Made by a program: the position numbers and the translations under genes. DNA of 64,000 nt from Prorocentrum cordatum (lineage: Eukaryota; Sar; Dinophyceae; Prorocentrales; Prorocentraceae): positions 367,051 to 431,050 of the forward strand of contig CAUYUJ010007402.1 of assembly GCA_963575745.1 (NCBI GenBank), read 5' to 3'. How positions within the stretch are numbered: the first letter of the stretch is position 1; each line of letters starts with the position of its first letter. Below are positions 20,291 to 31,925 of this stretch, piece after piece. Below the pieces are notes generated by a model. The model was not told the origin of the DNA and did no database searches. It saw only the letters and a program-made list of their open reading frames with translations.

Positions 20291-22230
20291 GGTGGCACTG
20301 GGGGGCTTCGGTGGGGCTCCCTATGGAGCCACGAAACGCTGTACCGAATGGGGGGAAAGCATGCGAGCGGTGCCCCTCGCTGGAGCTCCCGATGAGGCCA
20401 CGAAACGGTATACTGGTTGGGGGAAACGCATGCGGGCAGTGCCGCTGGGGTCTTTCTGTGGAGCTCCATGCGGGGCCACGAAACGCTGCACTGAGTGGTG
20501 GCCGACGCATGCAGGCAATGCCACTGGCACCTTCAGTGGAGCTCCCCATGGGGCCACGGGAGGGGGGGACGCATGCGGTGGTGCCACTGGGGCCTTCGAT
20601 GGAGCTCCCTATGGGCCAACAAAGCGCTGCACAAGGTGAGGGGTCGCATGCGGGCGGCCACTGGCGCTCCTGACGGGGCCACAAAACGCTGTACCGGGTG
20701 GGGGGGACGCATGCGGGCGGTGCAACTGGGCTTGGTGGAGCTCCCAATCAATGGGGCAAAGAAATGCAGTGCGGGCGGTGCCACTGGGGTCTTTCTGTGG
20801 AGCTCCCTATGAGGCCACGAAACGCTGTACTGGGTGTGGCGGACGCATGTGGCCACCCCCACTGGGGCCTCACGTGGAGCCCCCTGTGGGTCGACGAATC
20901 GCTGTACTTGGTGTGGCGGACGCATGTGGCCACCAGCATTGGGGCCTCACGTGGAGCTCCCTTGGGGCCACGAAGCGCTGTACTGCGTGTGGCGGACGCA
21001 TGTGGCCACGCCCATTGAGGCCACACGTGGAGCTCCCTATGGGGCCACGAAACGCTGTACTGGGTGTGGCGGACGCATGTGGCCTCCCCCACTTGGGCCT
21101 TGGGTGGAGCTCCCTATGGGGCCACGAAGCGCTGTACTGGGTGTGGCGGACGCATGTGGCCACCCCCACTGGGGCCTTGCGTGGAGCTCCCTATGGGGCG
21201 ACGAAACGCTGTACTGGGTGTGGCGGACGCATGTGGCGGCGATCCCCACTGGGGCCTTACGTGGAGCTCCCTATGGGGCCACGAAACGCTGTACTGGGTG
21301 TGGCGGACGCATGTGGCCACCCCCACTGGGGACTTGGGTGGAGCTCCCCATAGGGCCACGAAGCGCTGTACTGGGTGTGGCGGACGCATGTGGCCACCCC
21401 CACTGGGGCCTCACATGGAGTTCCCTTGGGGCCACGAAGCGCTGTACTGCGTGTGGCGGACGCATGTGGCCACGCCCATTGAGGCCACACGTGGAGCTCC
21501 CTATGGGGCCACGAAACGCTGTACTGGGTGTGGCGGACGCATGTGGCCTCCCCCACTTTGGGCCTTGGGTGGAGCTCCTGTGGGGCCACGAAGCGCTGTA
21601 CTGTGTGTGGCGGACGCATGTGGCCAGGCCCATTGAGGCCACACGTGGAGCTCCCTGTGGGGCCACGAAGCGCTGTACTGGGTGTGACGGACGCATGCGG
21701 CCACCCCCACTGGGGCCTCACGTGGAGCTCCCTATGGGGCCACGAAGCGCTGTACTGGGTGTGGCGGACGCATGCGGCCACCCCCATTGGGGCCTTGCGT
21801 GGAGCTCCCTATGGGGCGACGAAACGCTGTACTGGGTGTGGCGGACGCATGTGGCTACCCGCATTGGGGCCTCACGTGGAGCTCACCATGGGGCCACGAA
21901 ACGCTGTAGTCGGTGTGGCGGACGCATGTGGCCACGCCCATTGAGGCCACACGTGGAGCTCACCATGGGGCCACGAAACGCTGTAGTGGGTGTGGCGGAC
22001 GCATGTGGCCACCACCACTGGGGCCTTACGTGGAGTTCCTTATGGGGCCACGAAGCGCTGCACTGGGTGTGGCGGACGCATGTGTTCACCCCCACTGGGG
22101 CCTCACGTGGAGTTCCTTGTGGGGCCCCGAGACGCTGTATTGGGTATGGCGGGCCCATGTGGCCACCCCCACTGGGGCCTTGGGTGGAGCTCCCTATGGG
22201 TCGACGAAACGCTGTACTGGCGCATTGGAA
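20291..22230. repeat. 77-bp minisatellite
   Basis: The word GGACGCATGTGG marks units at 20841, 20918, 20994, 21071, 21148, 21225, 21305 and 21382, giving a period of 76-80 bp. Each unit also has GGGGCCACGAAACGCTGTAC and GTGGAGCTCCCTATGG. Units before about 20820 are diverged and irregular; those after are homogeneous (about 18 copies). The unit has no stop in most frames, so frames of up to 744 codons are repeat artefacts. Confidence 0.95.
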
Positions 22231-22259
22231 GCTCAAGAACGCCAGAGAGCGAAACACAT

Positions 22260-22665
22260 CGAACAAACCAATGCAAATCAATGATTTGGGCCTCTTTGGT
22301 CTCTCTCGGCCTCTTGGAGCAGTCTTCAAGTTCTCCGGGGCCGTCTTGGGGTTCCTTTGGTGGCTTCTTCGGCGGTCTTGGGGCGATCTTCAGGGCGTCT
22401 TCGGCCGTCTTGGAACGTTGGTAGCTCGAGACCGCGAGAGAGCGAACAACATTGAAAAAACGATGGGAAATCGGGGATGTGGGCCTCTTCGGGTTTTGTC
22501 GGGACGCCTCTCGGAGCTCTCCTGGGGCATCGTGGAGGCCTCGTGGGCTGTGTATTGGCCATGTTGGACCCATCTGGGGCCACGTTGGGGCCACCTGGGC
22601 CGTCTTCGAGCCGCCTTGGGGCCTCCCGCTCCCGCTCTGTGGCCCCACTCAGGCCTGTCCTGGGG
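22260..22665. repeat. CTTGGGG block 8 (plus orientation)
   Basis: Begins GGAAGCTCAAGAACGCCAG, then AATGATTTGGGCCTC; a second linker (TAGCTCGAGACCGCGAGAG, AACAACATTGAAAAAACG) lies near 22420-22470. The order matches block 2. Confidence 0.85.
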
Positions 22666-22754
22666 CTCTCTGCCCTCCGGGGTGCTCCGGGAACGATCTC
22701 GGAGGCCACAGTCCTCCCATGCGCTCTCGAGGCCCGGGCCTTGGGTCCCCGGGC

Positions 22755-22855
22755 CTCGTGCGCGGGTATATATACACACACAATGCTGCATTGGCGCTGC
22801 GCGCCATGCACCTTGGTCCTCTGAGTTTCGCACGCACGCGGGGTGCGTGCCTGCG
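22755..22855. repeat. dispersed repeat copy (paired with 18170-18262)
   Basis: TATATACACACACAATG tract followed by CTGCATTGGCGCTGCGCGCC. An irregular CACGCG/CATATG tract follows to about 22990. Confidence 0.55.
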
Positions 22856-23107
22856 TACATGCGCGCATGCATGTATACACGCGCACGCGCATGCACGCGC
22901 TGCACATATAGCTATGTGTATACCACGCACGTATACTGTTATATGTATGGATACATAGTACATATAAGCATGTGTACGCAGATGAATATGTCAACCGCAG
23001 GTGTTTGTTGGTGCACGCACCTATATGTAATTATGGGTGCGCATACACATGCGTATCGAAAGCGGTAATGACCTGACCGCCTGCTCAGGGCATTTCGCAA
23101 CTCCGAG

Positions 23108-23560
23108 GTGCGAGGGTCTCAGGCGAAAGTAGCCAGACTTCTACGGGGTAATGCATATCCGATGTCAGCGTTGCGAGGATTTTTCAAACGAAAATGAATT
23201 GACCACCTCAGCTGAGGACATACCCGAACCCGGAATTGCGAGGATGTCACAAACGAGAATGGCCTGAACACCTCAGCTCAGGGCATCCCTGAATCCAAAG
23301 TTGCGAGGATGTCTCAGGTGAAAGTGGCGGACTACTCTGCGGCAGGGCATCTCGGAGTCCAGAGTTGCGAGGATGTTTCTAGCGAAAGTGGCCGGAACAC
23401 CTCAGCTCAAGGAACCCCGGAACCCAGAGTTGCGAGAAGGTCTCAAGCGGATATGGCCGGACAACCAATTGGGGCAGGGCTTCTCTGGGGTCAGAGTTGC
23501 GAGGATGTCTCAACCGACATTGGGAAGGAGGAAGGCGAAGGGAAAGAGTAATGGGAGGAG
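23108..23560. repeat. 65-bp phased repeat with TTGCGAGGATGTCTC
   Basis: TTGCGAGG or a variant starts at 23108, 23171, 23236, 23301, 23365, 23430 and 23497 (steps 63, 65, 65, 64, 65, 67). Each unit continues GATGTCTCAAGCGAAAGTGG then CACCTCAGCTCAGGGCATC. The GAGGATGTCTCnnGCGAAA core is the motif seen at 1391-6205, here without the CGC half of the hairpin. Confidence 0.9.
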
Positions 23561-23779
23561 TCCCGCGGACCCGAGGACAGGCATGCACGAACGCTCAGGA
23601 TCGGAAGTCATGGCATGGAGGCTAGAACTGACGCGGATGCAAGACGCTGGGAGCTGGCCTCCGAGAGCGGTGAAAGGGACTCAACGACGGGCGCCGCTTG
23701 AACCTTTGTGAAAAATCTGGAGGCCTTGTGAACGTGTCGGAGTGCTACGTGTCTGATTGCTACGCGGCAAGGCGTATCC

Positions 23780-23880
23780 GAGGTTGACGTTGCGAGGATG
23801 TCTCAGGCGAAACTGGCCCGAGCACTATGGGGCAGGGCATCTCCGAAGTCAGCTTCGCGAGGGAGTCTCAAGCGAAGAAT
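23780..23880. repeat. 65-bp phased repeat, detached pair of units
   Basis: Units at 23790 (TTGCGAGGATGTCTCAGG) and 23854 (TTCGCGAGGGAGTCTCAAG) are 64 bp apart, ~230 bp from the main run. The 23561-23779 spacer shows nothing recognisable. Confidence 0.8.
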
Positions 23881-24204
23881 GGTCTGAACACCTCAGGCTG
23901 GAAGGTCGAAGAACTCCCTTGCAAGATCGTCCGAGCAGCCCCCGGGGAGCTTCCCAGCAGGTCGAGCAGCCCGGGAAGGGGCTTCCCAGCAGTCCGGGGA
24001 GTCCGAAATGCGTTCGGGGGGGATGTGTGTGCACATGTGAATTTATTTTGCGTATGTATGCATGTGCATGTGTATGTATGGATATCAAATGACAACGCCT
24101 TCCAACGTCTGAACGTCCCAAGAGCGTTTGACGCTCGTTTCACACGGTAATTTATTGTTAAACGATGTCTACATCCGTGCAATAATTGCCTTACAGGGAA
24201 ATTC

Positions 24205-24870
24205 CAGAAAAACGCTCTTGGGCCGTCTTGGGCCGTTCGTGGCCCGAAAAAGCGAAAACGGGAAAAAACTTCTGGTTTTCCAACAAATCCATGAATGTTG
24301 CCCCTTTGGGCCTTCTTGGGGGCCCTTCTGGGCCGTTTTGGGACTCTCTTGGGCCGTTTGGGGGCCCTTTCGGACCGTCTTGGGGCGTCTTGGAGGCCTT
24401 CGGCCGTCTTCGGGCTGTCTTGGAGGCCTCTTGGGGCCCTCTTGGGAGCCTCTCGGGGTGCTCCTGAGGCTCTCTTGGGGCCGTTTGGGGCTACCTTGGC
24501 AGTTTTCAGGCCCTCTTGGGCCGTCTAGGGGCCCTCTTGGGCCGTTTTCGAGCCCTTGGTGGCCTCTGGGGCCGTGTTGGGACGATCTTTGGAGCCTCTT
24601 GGGCCGTCGTGGGCCGTTCTTGTCCCAGAAAAAGAAGCCCGAAAAAATCGTCACAAACCATTGAAAAATCAATGAATGTTGCCTCTTCGGGCCCTCTTGG
24701 GAAGCCTCTTGGAGGCCGCTTGGGGCGTTTGGAAGCCATGTTGAAGGTTTTGGTGTGCTTTGGAACTGTCGACGAGCTGTCTTGGGCAATATTGGAGCCC
24801 TCTTTGGACCTTGCGAGAAGGCCGGAAGGCCGACGGAACCCTTTGCAAGGGCGTCCAAGCAGCCTGAGGG
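24205..24870. repeat. CTTGGGG block 9 (plus orientation), two sub-blocks
   Basis: Two sub-blocks each end in the same linker: a CCCGAAAAAG/CCCAGAAAAAG segment, then ATCCATGAATGTTGCCCCTT near 24287 and ATCAATGAATGTTGCCTCTT near 24668. This shows that CTTGGGG words plus A-rich linker form one repeating composite. Confidence 0.88.
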
Positions 24871-24949
24871 GGGCTTCAAGCAGCCCGGGGAGTCCGAAAT
24901 TCGTTAGGTGCGGGGGGGGCGTTTTTTCTGGGGTCCCCGGTCCTACAAA

Positions 24950-25700
24950 AATATACAATATACATACATACGTGTGTATGTATATATAATATAATATACT
25001 ATAATAAAAACAATACCATATATTGTATTATATTATGTTATGTTATATTATATCATATTATACTATATTATATTATATTATATGATATAGCATAATATAA
25101 CATAATATTATGAAATAGAATAGAATGTGATATAATATGATGAAATACAATATAATTTAACATAAAATAATATAATATACTATAATATAATATAATAGAA
25201 TATTATATGATATAATATACTAGACTATGCTATAGTATAATATAGTATAACGTACTCGAATATGATATAATATCGTATAGCATAATATAATGCGATATAG
25301 TAGAATAAAAATGATAAAATATAATATGCAAAATATAACATAAAATAAAATGATATAATGTATACTATCAAATAATGTAATATAACATACTGTAAAATGA
25401 TATAATATAGTATACGAAAATGTAATACAATACAATATAATATATTATTTTAAACTATACTATAAAAAGGGATGAAACAACATAATATAACATACTGTAC
25501 TATAATATAATATAATATAACATACAATCATATAATATACTATACTATAATATAACATACACATACTAAAATATAACATAATATAATAAAATATGATATA
25601 ATATAATATAATATTATATAAGATGGTATAATATACTATACTGTACTATACTATAATATAAGATGGTATAATATACTATGATATAATATCATATATATAT
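24950..25700. repeat. AT-rich (TATAATA)n array
   Basis: About 750 bp of TATAATATAATA and variants in an otherwise G+C-rich window, ending in TATATATATATGTGTGTGTG near 25690. Confidence 0.97.
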
Positions 25701-26860
25701 ATGTGTGTGTGTCTGAGTGTGTGTCTAGCATTCCCTGGGACAAGCCGAAAGGTGCCCCCCACAGGCCAAGAAGCCGAGAAGAGGCTCCTACAGGGGAAAA
25801 AAGCCCAATGAAGCCTCACGGTGGTTCCCTGGAGGTTGGCAGAAGAGAAGCACAGACCTTGAGACAGAATGCGGTGTCTTCCTGGCTTCTCGAAAAAAAC
25901 AGAAAGATGTCCCAGGCTAGAATGGCCCAAGCCCGAAGATAGGGAGAGAAGCAGGAGCAGGGTTGGCGGATGGGCACACCTAGCGGGGAAAGACACGCGT
26001 CGGTGAAAAGGCGGCCAGAGAAAATGGGCGCGTTGACTTGATGAAACACCAGAAAAGCGATCCCGGAAACCACTGTCGAACGAGCAACGACCATGTAGAA
26101 TATGGAGCACAGGTCAGACTCACACCCAAAATCACGTTGATCACACATGTGGATTGCAGATGGTACGTGTGCATAAATAGATAATCGCAACGACCTTGCT
26201 TGTGCGTCAGCCCCGGCAGAACGCAGGGAAGGCTGGAGTGGATAATCAGAGGTCCCCCGATGTGCGCTGGTATCCGAACCGAGCACCACTGGACCTGCGT
26301 TCACACGCGACGGGCGGCCGAACATGGAACATTCAACCCCCGCAAGGCCAATCGTCGATCCGCTTCCCTCTGGTTTGACCAATCGTCACCCTAATTGACC
26401 CAACCGTGGAGAGTGCTCACAAGGATACCAGTCAGGGACGAGAACGCACCGCGGCCGGAGCGGCTGCCGGGCCGCGGAAGCGCGAATCGTGCACAAAGGA
26501 AGGCGACGAGCGACTCACCTTTCCCCCAGCACTGCCACAACAAGAATGTCCCCCGGTGACCTCTCACGGAAGGCAGAGGTCCCCGAGCGCAGTTGGAGCA
26601 GCCTCGGAGGCCACAGCGATCATGTTCTTGTTGATGTACTTGTACAAGATGGACGCGTCTCCTCGCGCGCAGGCGAACCACCCCGCTGGGGCCGACACCA
26701 CGGCCTCCAGCGCCAATGGAATCACTCAAACCCGAATACGATAAAAAAGCGCGGGGAACAACAAGCTGAACCCCCCCCCGTCGTCGGGGGACCCCTCCAA
26801 ACCTTGTGTCCAAACCGCCCCCCAAAAAAAACCACAGAGGCACTGTTCGCCCCGGTTCCT
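25701..26860. other. non-repetitive stretch, no gene assigned
   Basis: A minus-strand open frame (26382-25816, 189 codons) has a hydrophobic segment near its middle but no family I recognise. Other frames overlap on both strands. I see no convincing gene. Confidence 0.3.
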
Positions 26861-27265
26861 CCTCGCCCGGCCCTCCTCGCCCAGCCCTCTTCGCGCGAGG
26901 CCCTCTTCGCACAAAGTCTTCTTCGCCCGTGGCCCAGCTCGCCCAGCCCTCTCCGCCCGGGGTCCTCTTCGCCTGACCCGCTCCGCCCGGCCCGCGCATC
27001 GCCCTGCTCTCTTGCGCGATGCCCGCCCGTCGCCAGCCCGTTGGAGTCCGCCCGCCCGCCCGTCGAGACCCGCCCGCCCGTCAGGGTCCGCCCGCTCGCT
27101 TGCGCGATGACCCGCCCGCTTTGACGCCCTGCCCGCCCGGCAGGTCGGGCCCGTCCGCCCGTCGGGCCGCGCACGGCCGACGACCTTGAAGGGCCACCCG
27201 CTCGCCTAGATGATGGCCCGCCCGCTTTAGTGCTCCGCCCGCCCGACTGCGTCCGCCTGCCCACC
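26860..27265. repeat. CGCCCGCCCG-rich array
   Basis: Imperfect GCCCGCCCGTC / TTCGCCCGGCCC words about 400 bp long. Frames on both strands stay open because of composition. Confidence 0.8.
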
Positions 27266-27591
27266 CGCTCCTGCGATTCCGAGAATTATCCGCCGCCGTG
27301 CCCCTGTAGCACGAAGTGGAGTGTCCCCGGGTCCCTTGCTCAACCCCTGAGCCTCAGTCTTCAATCCTGGGAATCATTTTAGGCAGCTGGACCCAAATTC
27401 AGATCTCTTGGGGGTTCCCGCGAGTCCTCTGGAATGTGTCGAGTGTTCCCGCATGAATTTGTGTGAGCCAAGAGGGCCCCAAGCCGGGCCAAGAGACCCT
27501 CAAGAAGCCGCCCAGACGGTTCAAAAAGCATGTTAAAAAATATGGGAGGACAGTTTTTAGAAATACTTCCAACTGTGTGATGCGCATATAG

Positions 27592-27657
27592 AAAACAAAA
27601 GGAAGGCGGGCCAAACCAGACCGCCAAGGACGTCCCCGCGACCGCCCTGGCGCCCCG
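27592..27657. repeat. dispersed repeat Y, copy 1
   Basis: ~66 bp shared with 35325-35391, including GGACGTCCCCGCGACCGCCC. Both read GRSRGRP(W/L)RSGL on the minus strand, so this may be a coding remnant. Confidence 0.65.
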
Positions 27658-27830
27658 GGCCGCCGGGGACGTCCCCCCGACGCGTGGGCCAAACGCATGA
27701 TCCAGCCTGGGAAACCGCGCGCGCAAGCCGTGCGCGGGAGGCGCGCGCGGCGGCGCTGGGCCTATCAGGCACCAAAGACTACCGAGCGCGAAAACTGGAA
27801 GCCACTGCGCGCACGCACGCGCACTCGCGC

Positions 27831-28110
27831 GCGTACGCACGTGCAGTATCCCAGTAAGACGAGACCCACTTACTCGTCGACCGAAGTAGTCTGCACATCG
27901 ACACGCATGCAGTTCTGACGCATTTACCCATGCACGCGCGCGTGAGTGCGTGTATAAATAGAAAGAGAAGGAGAGAGAGAGAGAGAGAGAGAGAGGTGCA
28001 AACATGTATACATGTATATATATACACATACATACATACAAATACATATATACACATATCTATGTGTATCGCATTGTGCGGTCTCCGTGTGATATTGTTC
28101 CACGGGGATT
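27831..28110. repeat. dispersed repeat Z, copy 1 (just upstream of the LINE-like element)
   Basis: Homologous to 43298-43475. It opens TACGCACGTGCAGTATCCCA, includes TCGTCGACCGAAGTAGTCTG and ends TCTCCGTGTGATATTGTTCC. The copies differ in the middle, where this one holds (GA)n (27964-27995) and TATACACATACA tracts. Its position just 5' of the LINE-like ORFs suggests a 5' UTR, but that is inference. Confidence 0.6.
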
Positions 28111-28630
28111 CCAAGAGGTTTCAAAACTGCCTTCACGAGGCTACCGAGAGGCCTCTCGCAACATCATCATCATCAAGGCTGTGCGCCTCCGCAGTGGCAG
28201 TGACGGGACAGTTCCCCGTACTGAGGCAGAGTACAGCGACAAGCGCGCCATCCTGGCGCAGATCAGCGCTGCAGAAGTGGAGATCTTCGCCCTGGGTGAG
28301 GAGTTCCATTCTGCTTCGAGGTGATGCGAGGGGATGGCATCGCCGAAAAGCAATTTTGTGAGGATCCTCTGGTGGGCGGAGGTCGAGGGAGAGGTGGCCA
28401 GAGTGCGAAGCTTGGACGGGGACATCAAGTGGAACAGATGAATGGCCAGATCGAGCGTCTTACTGCAACGGTGAATCGATTGTGCGCGGCAGCACGGGCG
28501 AGAGGACAACTGTCGGAGAGTGGCTTCAAGGTGCAGCAGCCCGCGCCCCCAAGAAGCAAAAGAAGATGCGAGAGAACAAGGGGCCTCTGGTTCTCAAAAT
28601 TTGTTGTCGCATGATTGACAAGATCAGCTC

Positions 28631-29425
28631 ATGCAACAGTTGCGGGAACGTTGCGGAGCTGCTGGTCCACCGAACGGGTCAGATGCGTCATCACCAGCAT
28701 CGAGGCCAAATACTAGAATGAAGAAACCTACTCCGAGATTGATTCAGTCCGACTGGGGGTATTCACCGCTGTGGCCAGCAGTGTCCTTAATCGACAGAGT
28801 CTATGAAAAGCCGCCAGTGATCATTTGCAACAACATGGGTGAGTTTCGTGCAGCACGACAATGGATGGCAGCTACTTGTGGAGAGTCAGGTAGCTTTGCC
28901 ATGTGTGAAGTATGTGATGAGGCTCTCGCTGAGGAAGCAGTCAAAGAAGAGGTGCTGATCCACGCAGAGGTTGGGACGAAGCCAATGACTTGCCAGATCA
29001 TCACTGCAGGCCGAGAGGCACCCAAGAGAACAGGGTTACCCGATTGGGTCAAAGACGACGCGACGTCGTACGTGCCGCCAACACCTACGCCGATTACGCT
29101 CCTTCGCTTGACTTGCGCGAAAGATTTCAGCGACGATGATGTGTTTGGGAGGGCGGCTCAGAAACCAGCATCGTTACCGAGTGTGGTTCTGAATGCAGAG
29201 CTCACCAAGCACATCGTGCGAACCAAAGGTGCGATCAACTACGAGTCCGAGATTACGATATTACTGATAATGAAGTCACATCAAGTGGATGCCCTATTGA
29301 AGGCGGAGTTGCCCAGAGGTGTTTTCCTCAACTACCAGAAGACGACTTTTCTACCGCGCTGTTTCAGCAGGAGGGAGGAGGAGACGAGGAGACGAACTCA
29401 GAGTACCGGGAAAAGTGCTAGCTGA
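28631..29425 (+). pseudogene. gag-like / ORF1-like segment
   Basis: Not recognised as a named domain. The preceding frame (28321-28614) has a heptad-like stretch (VEQMNGQIERLTATVNRLC), which suggests a coiled coil. This frame has a cysteine pair (MCEVCDEAL) and a moderately hydrophobic middle. The frame then shifts; 29440-29600 continues in another frame with PSDDAPLGVLSDKQIGG, then a Pro/Asp-rich linker (DLDEDAPPPDQPPPEPP) into the OTU piece. The role is inferred from its position 5' of the protease and endonuclease pieces. Confidence 0.45.
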
Positions 29426-29786
29426 AGTTGCTGGACGCATCTTGTACCGCCCGTCGGACGACGCCCCGCTTGGAGTGCTCAGTGACAAGCAGATTGGAGG
29501 ATGCAATCTACTACCGAGGTGGGCCATGCAGAGGGCTCCGCCAGAATGGTCGCATCCAGACGAAGTAACGGCGTGGGCGGTGCAGAGGGCTACCGCCAAA
29601 GGGAGAGGATATTGATCTGGATGAAGATGCACCTCCACCTGACCAACCTCCACCTGAGCCACCGGCCAACCCCGCTGGTGGTGAGGGAGCTGACGCCGAA
29701 CGGAGATCTGCAGACCAGCACGCGAGGGAGGAGAGCCCAAGCAGAAGATACTACTCCTACCACAATTTCCACCGTGGCAGGGACAC

Positions 29787-30225
29787 ATGGAGCAGGAAGA
29801 CTTGAGAGGTGAGGGTGATTGCTATTTGATTGCCTGCGGTGTTGGATTGAACAATGCGCAGGCCAAACCCAAAGTACTCAGCGATGCGGACAAGAAACCA
29901 GGGGCTAAAGCTCAGAGAGAATTGAGGATGCTTGTCGTGAAGGCGAGCATGATTAAGTATGGGGCTACACCTCAGGACATTGAGCGTATCAACACGTCTG
30001 GGAAGATGTCGGACACAATGTGTGTACGTGCTACTGCGACCGCGCTTAAAGCTGACGTGGCAATATGGAAGTATAGACTGCTGTGGACGCTACGCAGGGC
30101 AGGTGGACGCTATACACCAGCCTTACTAAGTACAAAAAGGAAGTATGGCTCTCGCTGGAGGATAAGCATTTTTGTCTTTTGGTGGCCAAAGAAAGTTTCA
30201 CGCCCGAGTTGGAAAAGAACGTGGA
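29787..30225 (+). pseudogene. OTU-like cysteine protease domain (frameshifted)
   Basis: OTU proteases remove ubiquitin, and in retroelements they occur as part of the polyprotein. Here GEGDCYLIACG carries the likely catalytic Cys (residue 12 of the frame from 29787) in the place of the family's GDGNC motif. The matching His block, DKHFCLLV, lies at 30161-30185 in another frame, preceded by KYKKEVWLSLE. At least one frameshift between about 30075 and 30110 separates nucleophile and His, so this copy is broken. Residues beyond the His block end at a stop. The plus-strand neighbours are the gag-like and zinc-finger pieces of the same element. Confidence 0.62.
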
Positions 30226-30279
30226 GGGAAGGGGCCGTACCACATCCTGATGTCTTTGCTGGCGGATGGGGAGCGCGGG

Positions 30280-31214
30280 ACTCATCATCTTCATCTTCTA
30301 AAGCAGTACCAGAAATGGATGATGAGGATGCTCGAAGCTTGTTCGGTGCTTGCTCCAAAGTGTCTGAGGATTCCACGGCGAGGAGAGCTAAGTCACTGTT
30401 CGGCGGGTCGACCAAGAGCATCAAGACGGCCAAGACATCAAAGACAAATAAGGAGATTGCAGAAGCGCGAAGCTTAATTGGAGCGGAGGATGATGTAGTC
30501 CCTGATGATAAGTATCAAGCAGCAGTGGAGGATACCCCACCAGTGGATTTTTCCAAAAGAGCTCATCTCAAATGTCCCTCTTGCGCGTGGATGCCGACGG
30601 CTGAGACGGCATGTGCGCGAGCTCAAGAGGCGAGGGTACACTGGAGGTACTGCAACGGGGGAACGCCGCCAGGTAAGTCCAAAGAAGCGATTCGAGAGAA
30701 TCTCTGACACACAACCATGTCGGCCAAAATTCGAGTTGGCCGAGTTCGAGCATGGCAGGTTCACCAACGGTGGGTGGCAAAGCAGTCCAAAAGTACACGC
30801 AATGCAGTATGCCGTGTGCTGGAGGACAGCGAGACATCTGTACTCATCAAGCGCCAGCCTTCTACCATGTACACGTGCACACGGTGTGGTAAGCAGTGCA
30901 ACCTGGCAAAGGTAAGACGCTTTATCTGCAGGGTGAGGACATCGCGAATGATTACCCTCGCGATCTACTCCACTCTGCGGAAGGGGGACCCCATGTTGCA
31001 GAAGTTCAAAGAGCAGCGGGCTGCGAGTAGGGCGAAGCAGTTGGCAAAGGGACGCAAGCCTCGAACAGTCATCCAGATGGCGTTGAGGAAGAGACCTGCT
31101 TCTGCTATACGCATGCATGTACGGCAAAGCCCAGCAACCCAAGCACCTGCACCTGTACCTCTACCTGCTGGCGGTGATCCTGATCTTCCTGCTGCGGAGG
31201 AGAACGTGAAGTGA
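30280..31214 (+). pseudogene. zinc-finger / nucleic-acid-binding segment of the LINE-like element
   Basis: The frame ending at 30707 has repeated short motifs (ARSLFGA, AKSLFGG, ARSLIGA) in a Ser/Lys-rich region, then HLKCPSCAW with a following H-x-x-x-C, like a C2H2-type finger. A second frame (30717-31214) has YTCTRCGKQCNL, another finger half, then a basic tail (KFKEQRAASRAKQLAKGRKPR). A shift joins the two. Fingers of this kind precede the endonuclease in many LINE ORFs. No activity can be inferred from this broken copy. Confidence 0.5.
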
Positions 31215-31348
31215 CTATCGGGAGAGGGTGGTAAAAAAGCGACTGGCCCATACTCGCATTCAATTCAAAGCGGTTTATATGGAAAGCTTCATGATCAGAA
31301 CACCGCAAACATAAGCCCCCACGCGAAGTAGCACCTCTGGCAAAAAAA

Positions 31349-31925
31349 GTGCCATGTGGAGCTGGACTGAGTCCCAAGGAAGCCCCCACGGGAGGGAACA
31401 CCTCGGACCCATCGCCTCGAAGTTTCACGAGTCCACAAGAAAACCCTACGCGAGGGAACACCTCGGGCTTGACGCTTCACAGCAGGATGACAAGCACTGA
31501 TGCAGTTTCTGCCGAATGTTTCTCTACAAGCACTGATGCAGTTTCTGTCAAACGTTTCACTGTGCAACTTGCTGGAGAAGGATTCACAATTTGGGACAAT
31601 CCACTCATCGGAGGTGGAGGCGGAGCAAACGAAATTGAAGATGGGGAGGAAGATCGTGATGATCAGTTGATCGCAACAAGAGCCAAAATCCTCAAGCTCA
31701 ATGTCACAAGCCTGAAAAATCCAGGAGGTCGTGAATTGCGGCATGCAGGACGATGAGGTGGATATCGTAGCCTTGCACGATATCAGGCAAAAGATGGGGA
31801 AGCCGCGGTCCGCCTGGTGCAGTATGCGAAGTACGACAGGAAAAACCGGATATATGATGGCGACCTCATACGAGAGAACGCGTTTCACGGGCGCTTGCCT
31901 TGGGAACATTCGGCGGAGCGTTTCA
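31349..31925 (+). pseudogene. linker repeat and truncated endonuclease domain of the LINE-like element
   Basis: A Pro/Ser linker with a repeated GGNTSDPSP/RGNTSGLT unit and a doubled STDAVS motif leads into ATRAKILKLNVTSL, the usual opening of LINE exonuclease-endonuclease-phosphatase domains (start of the first beta-strand with its Asn). The match continues in the next frame as EVDIVALHDIRQK, equivalent to the family's DIV-x-x-QE-x-R motif with His-Asp in place of Gln-Glu. The domain ends after about 80 residues at CLGNIRR. The catalytic Asp-His end is absent. Confidence 0.6.

Larger units (their letters stand above)
28120..31925 (+). mobile_element. decayed LINE-like element with OTU protease
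   Basis: Consecutive plus-strand coding pieces in shifting frames form one element: coiled-coil/gag-like (28321-29600), OTU protease (29787-30225), zinc-finger region (30541-31214), linker and apurinic-type endonuclease start (31349-31925). Reverse transcriptase is missing; after the first part of the endonuclease the sequence passes into G+C-rich DNA and (CAC)n. Several frameshifts make it non-functional. Confidence 0.65.

Noticed and set aside
20834-23068. 744-codon plus-strand open frame
   Set aside because: It is open because the 77-bp unit lacks stops; the other frames and the opposite strand are open too, and the predicted protein only repeats the unit.
25816-26382. 189-codon minus-strand frame with hydrophobic segment
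   Set aside because: No family recognised, no codon or start evidence, and overlapping frames are open on both strands.
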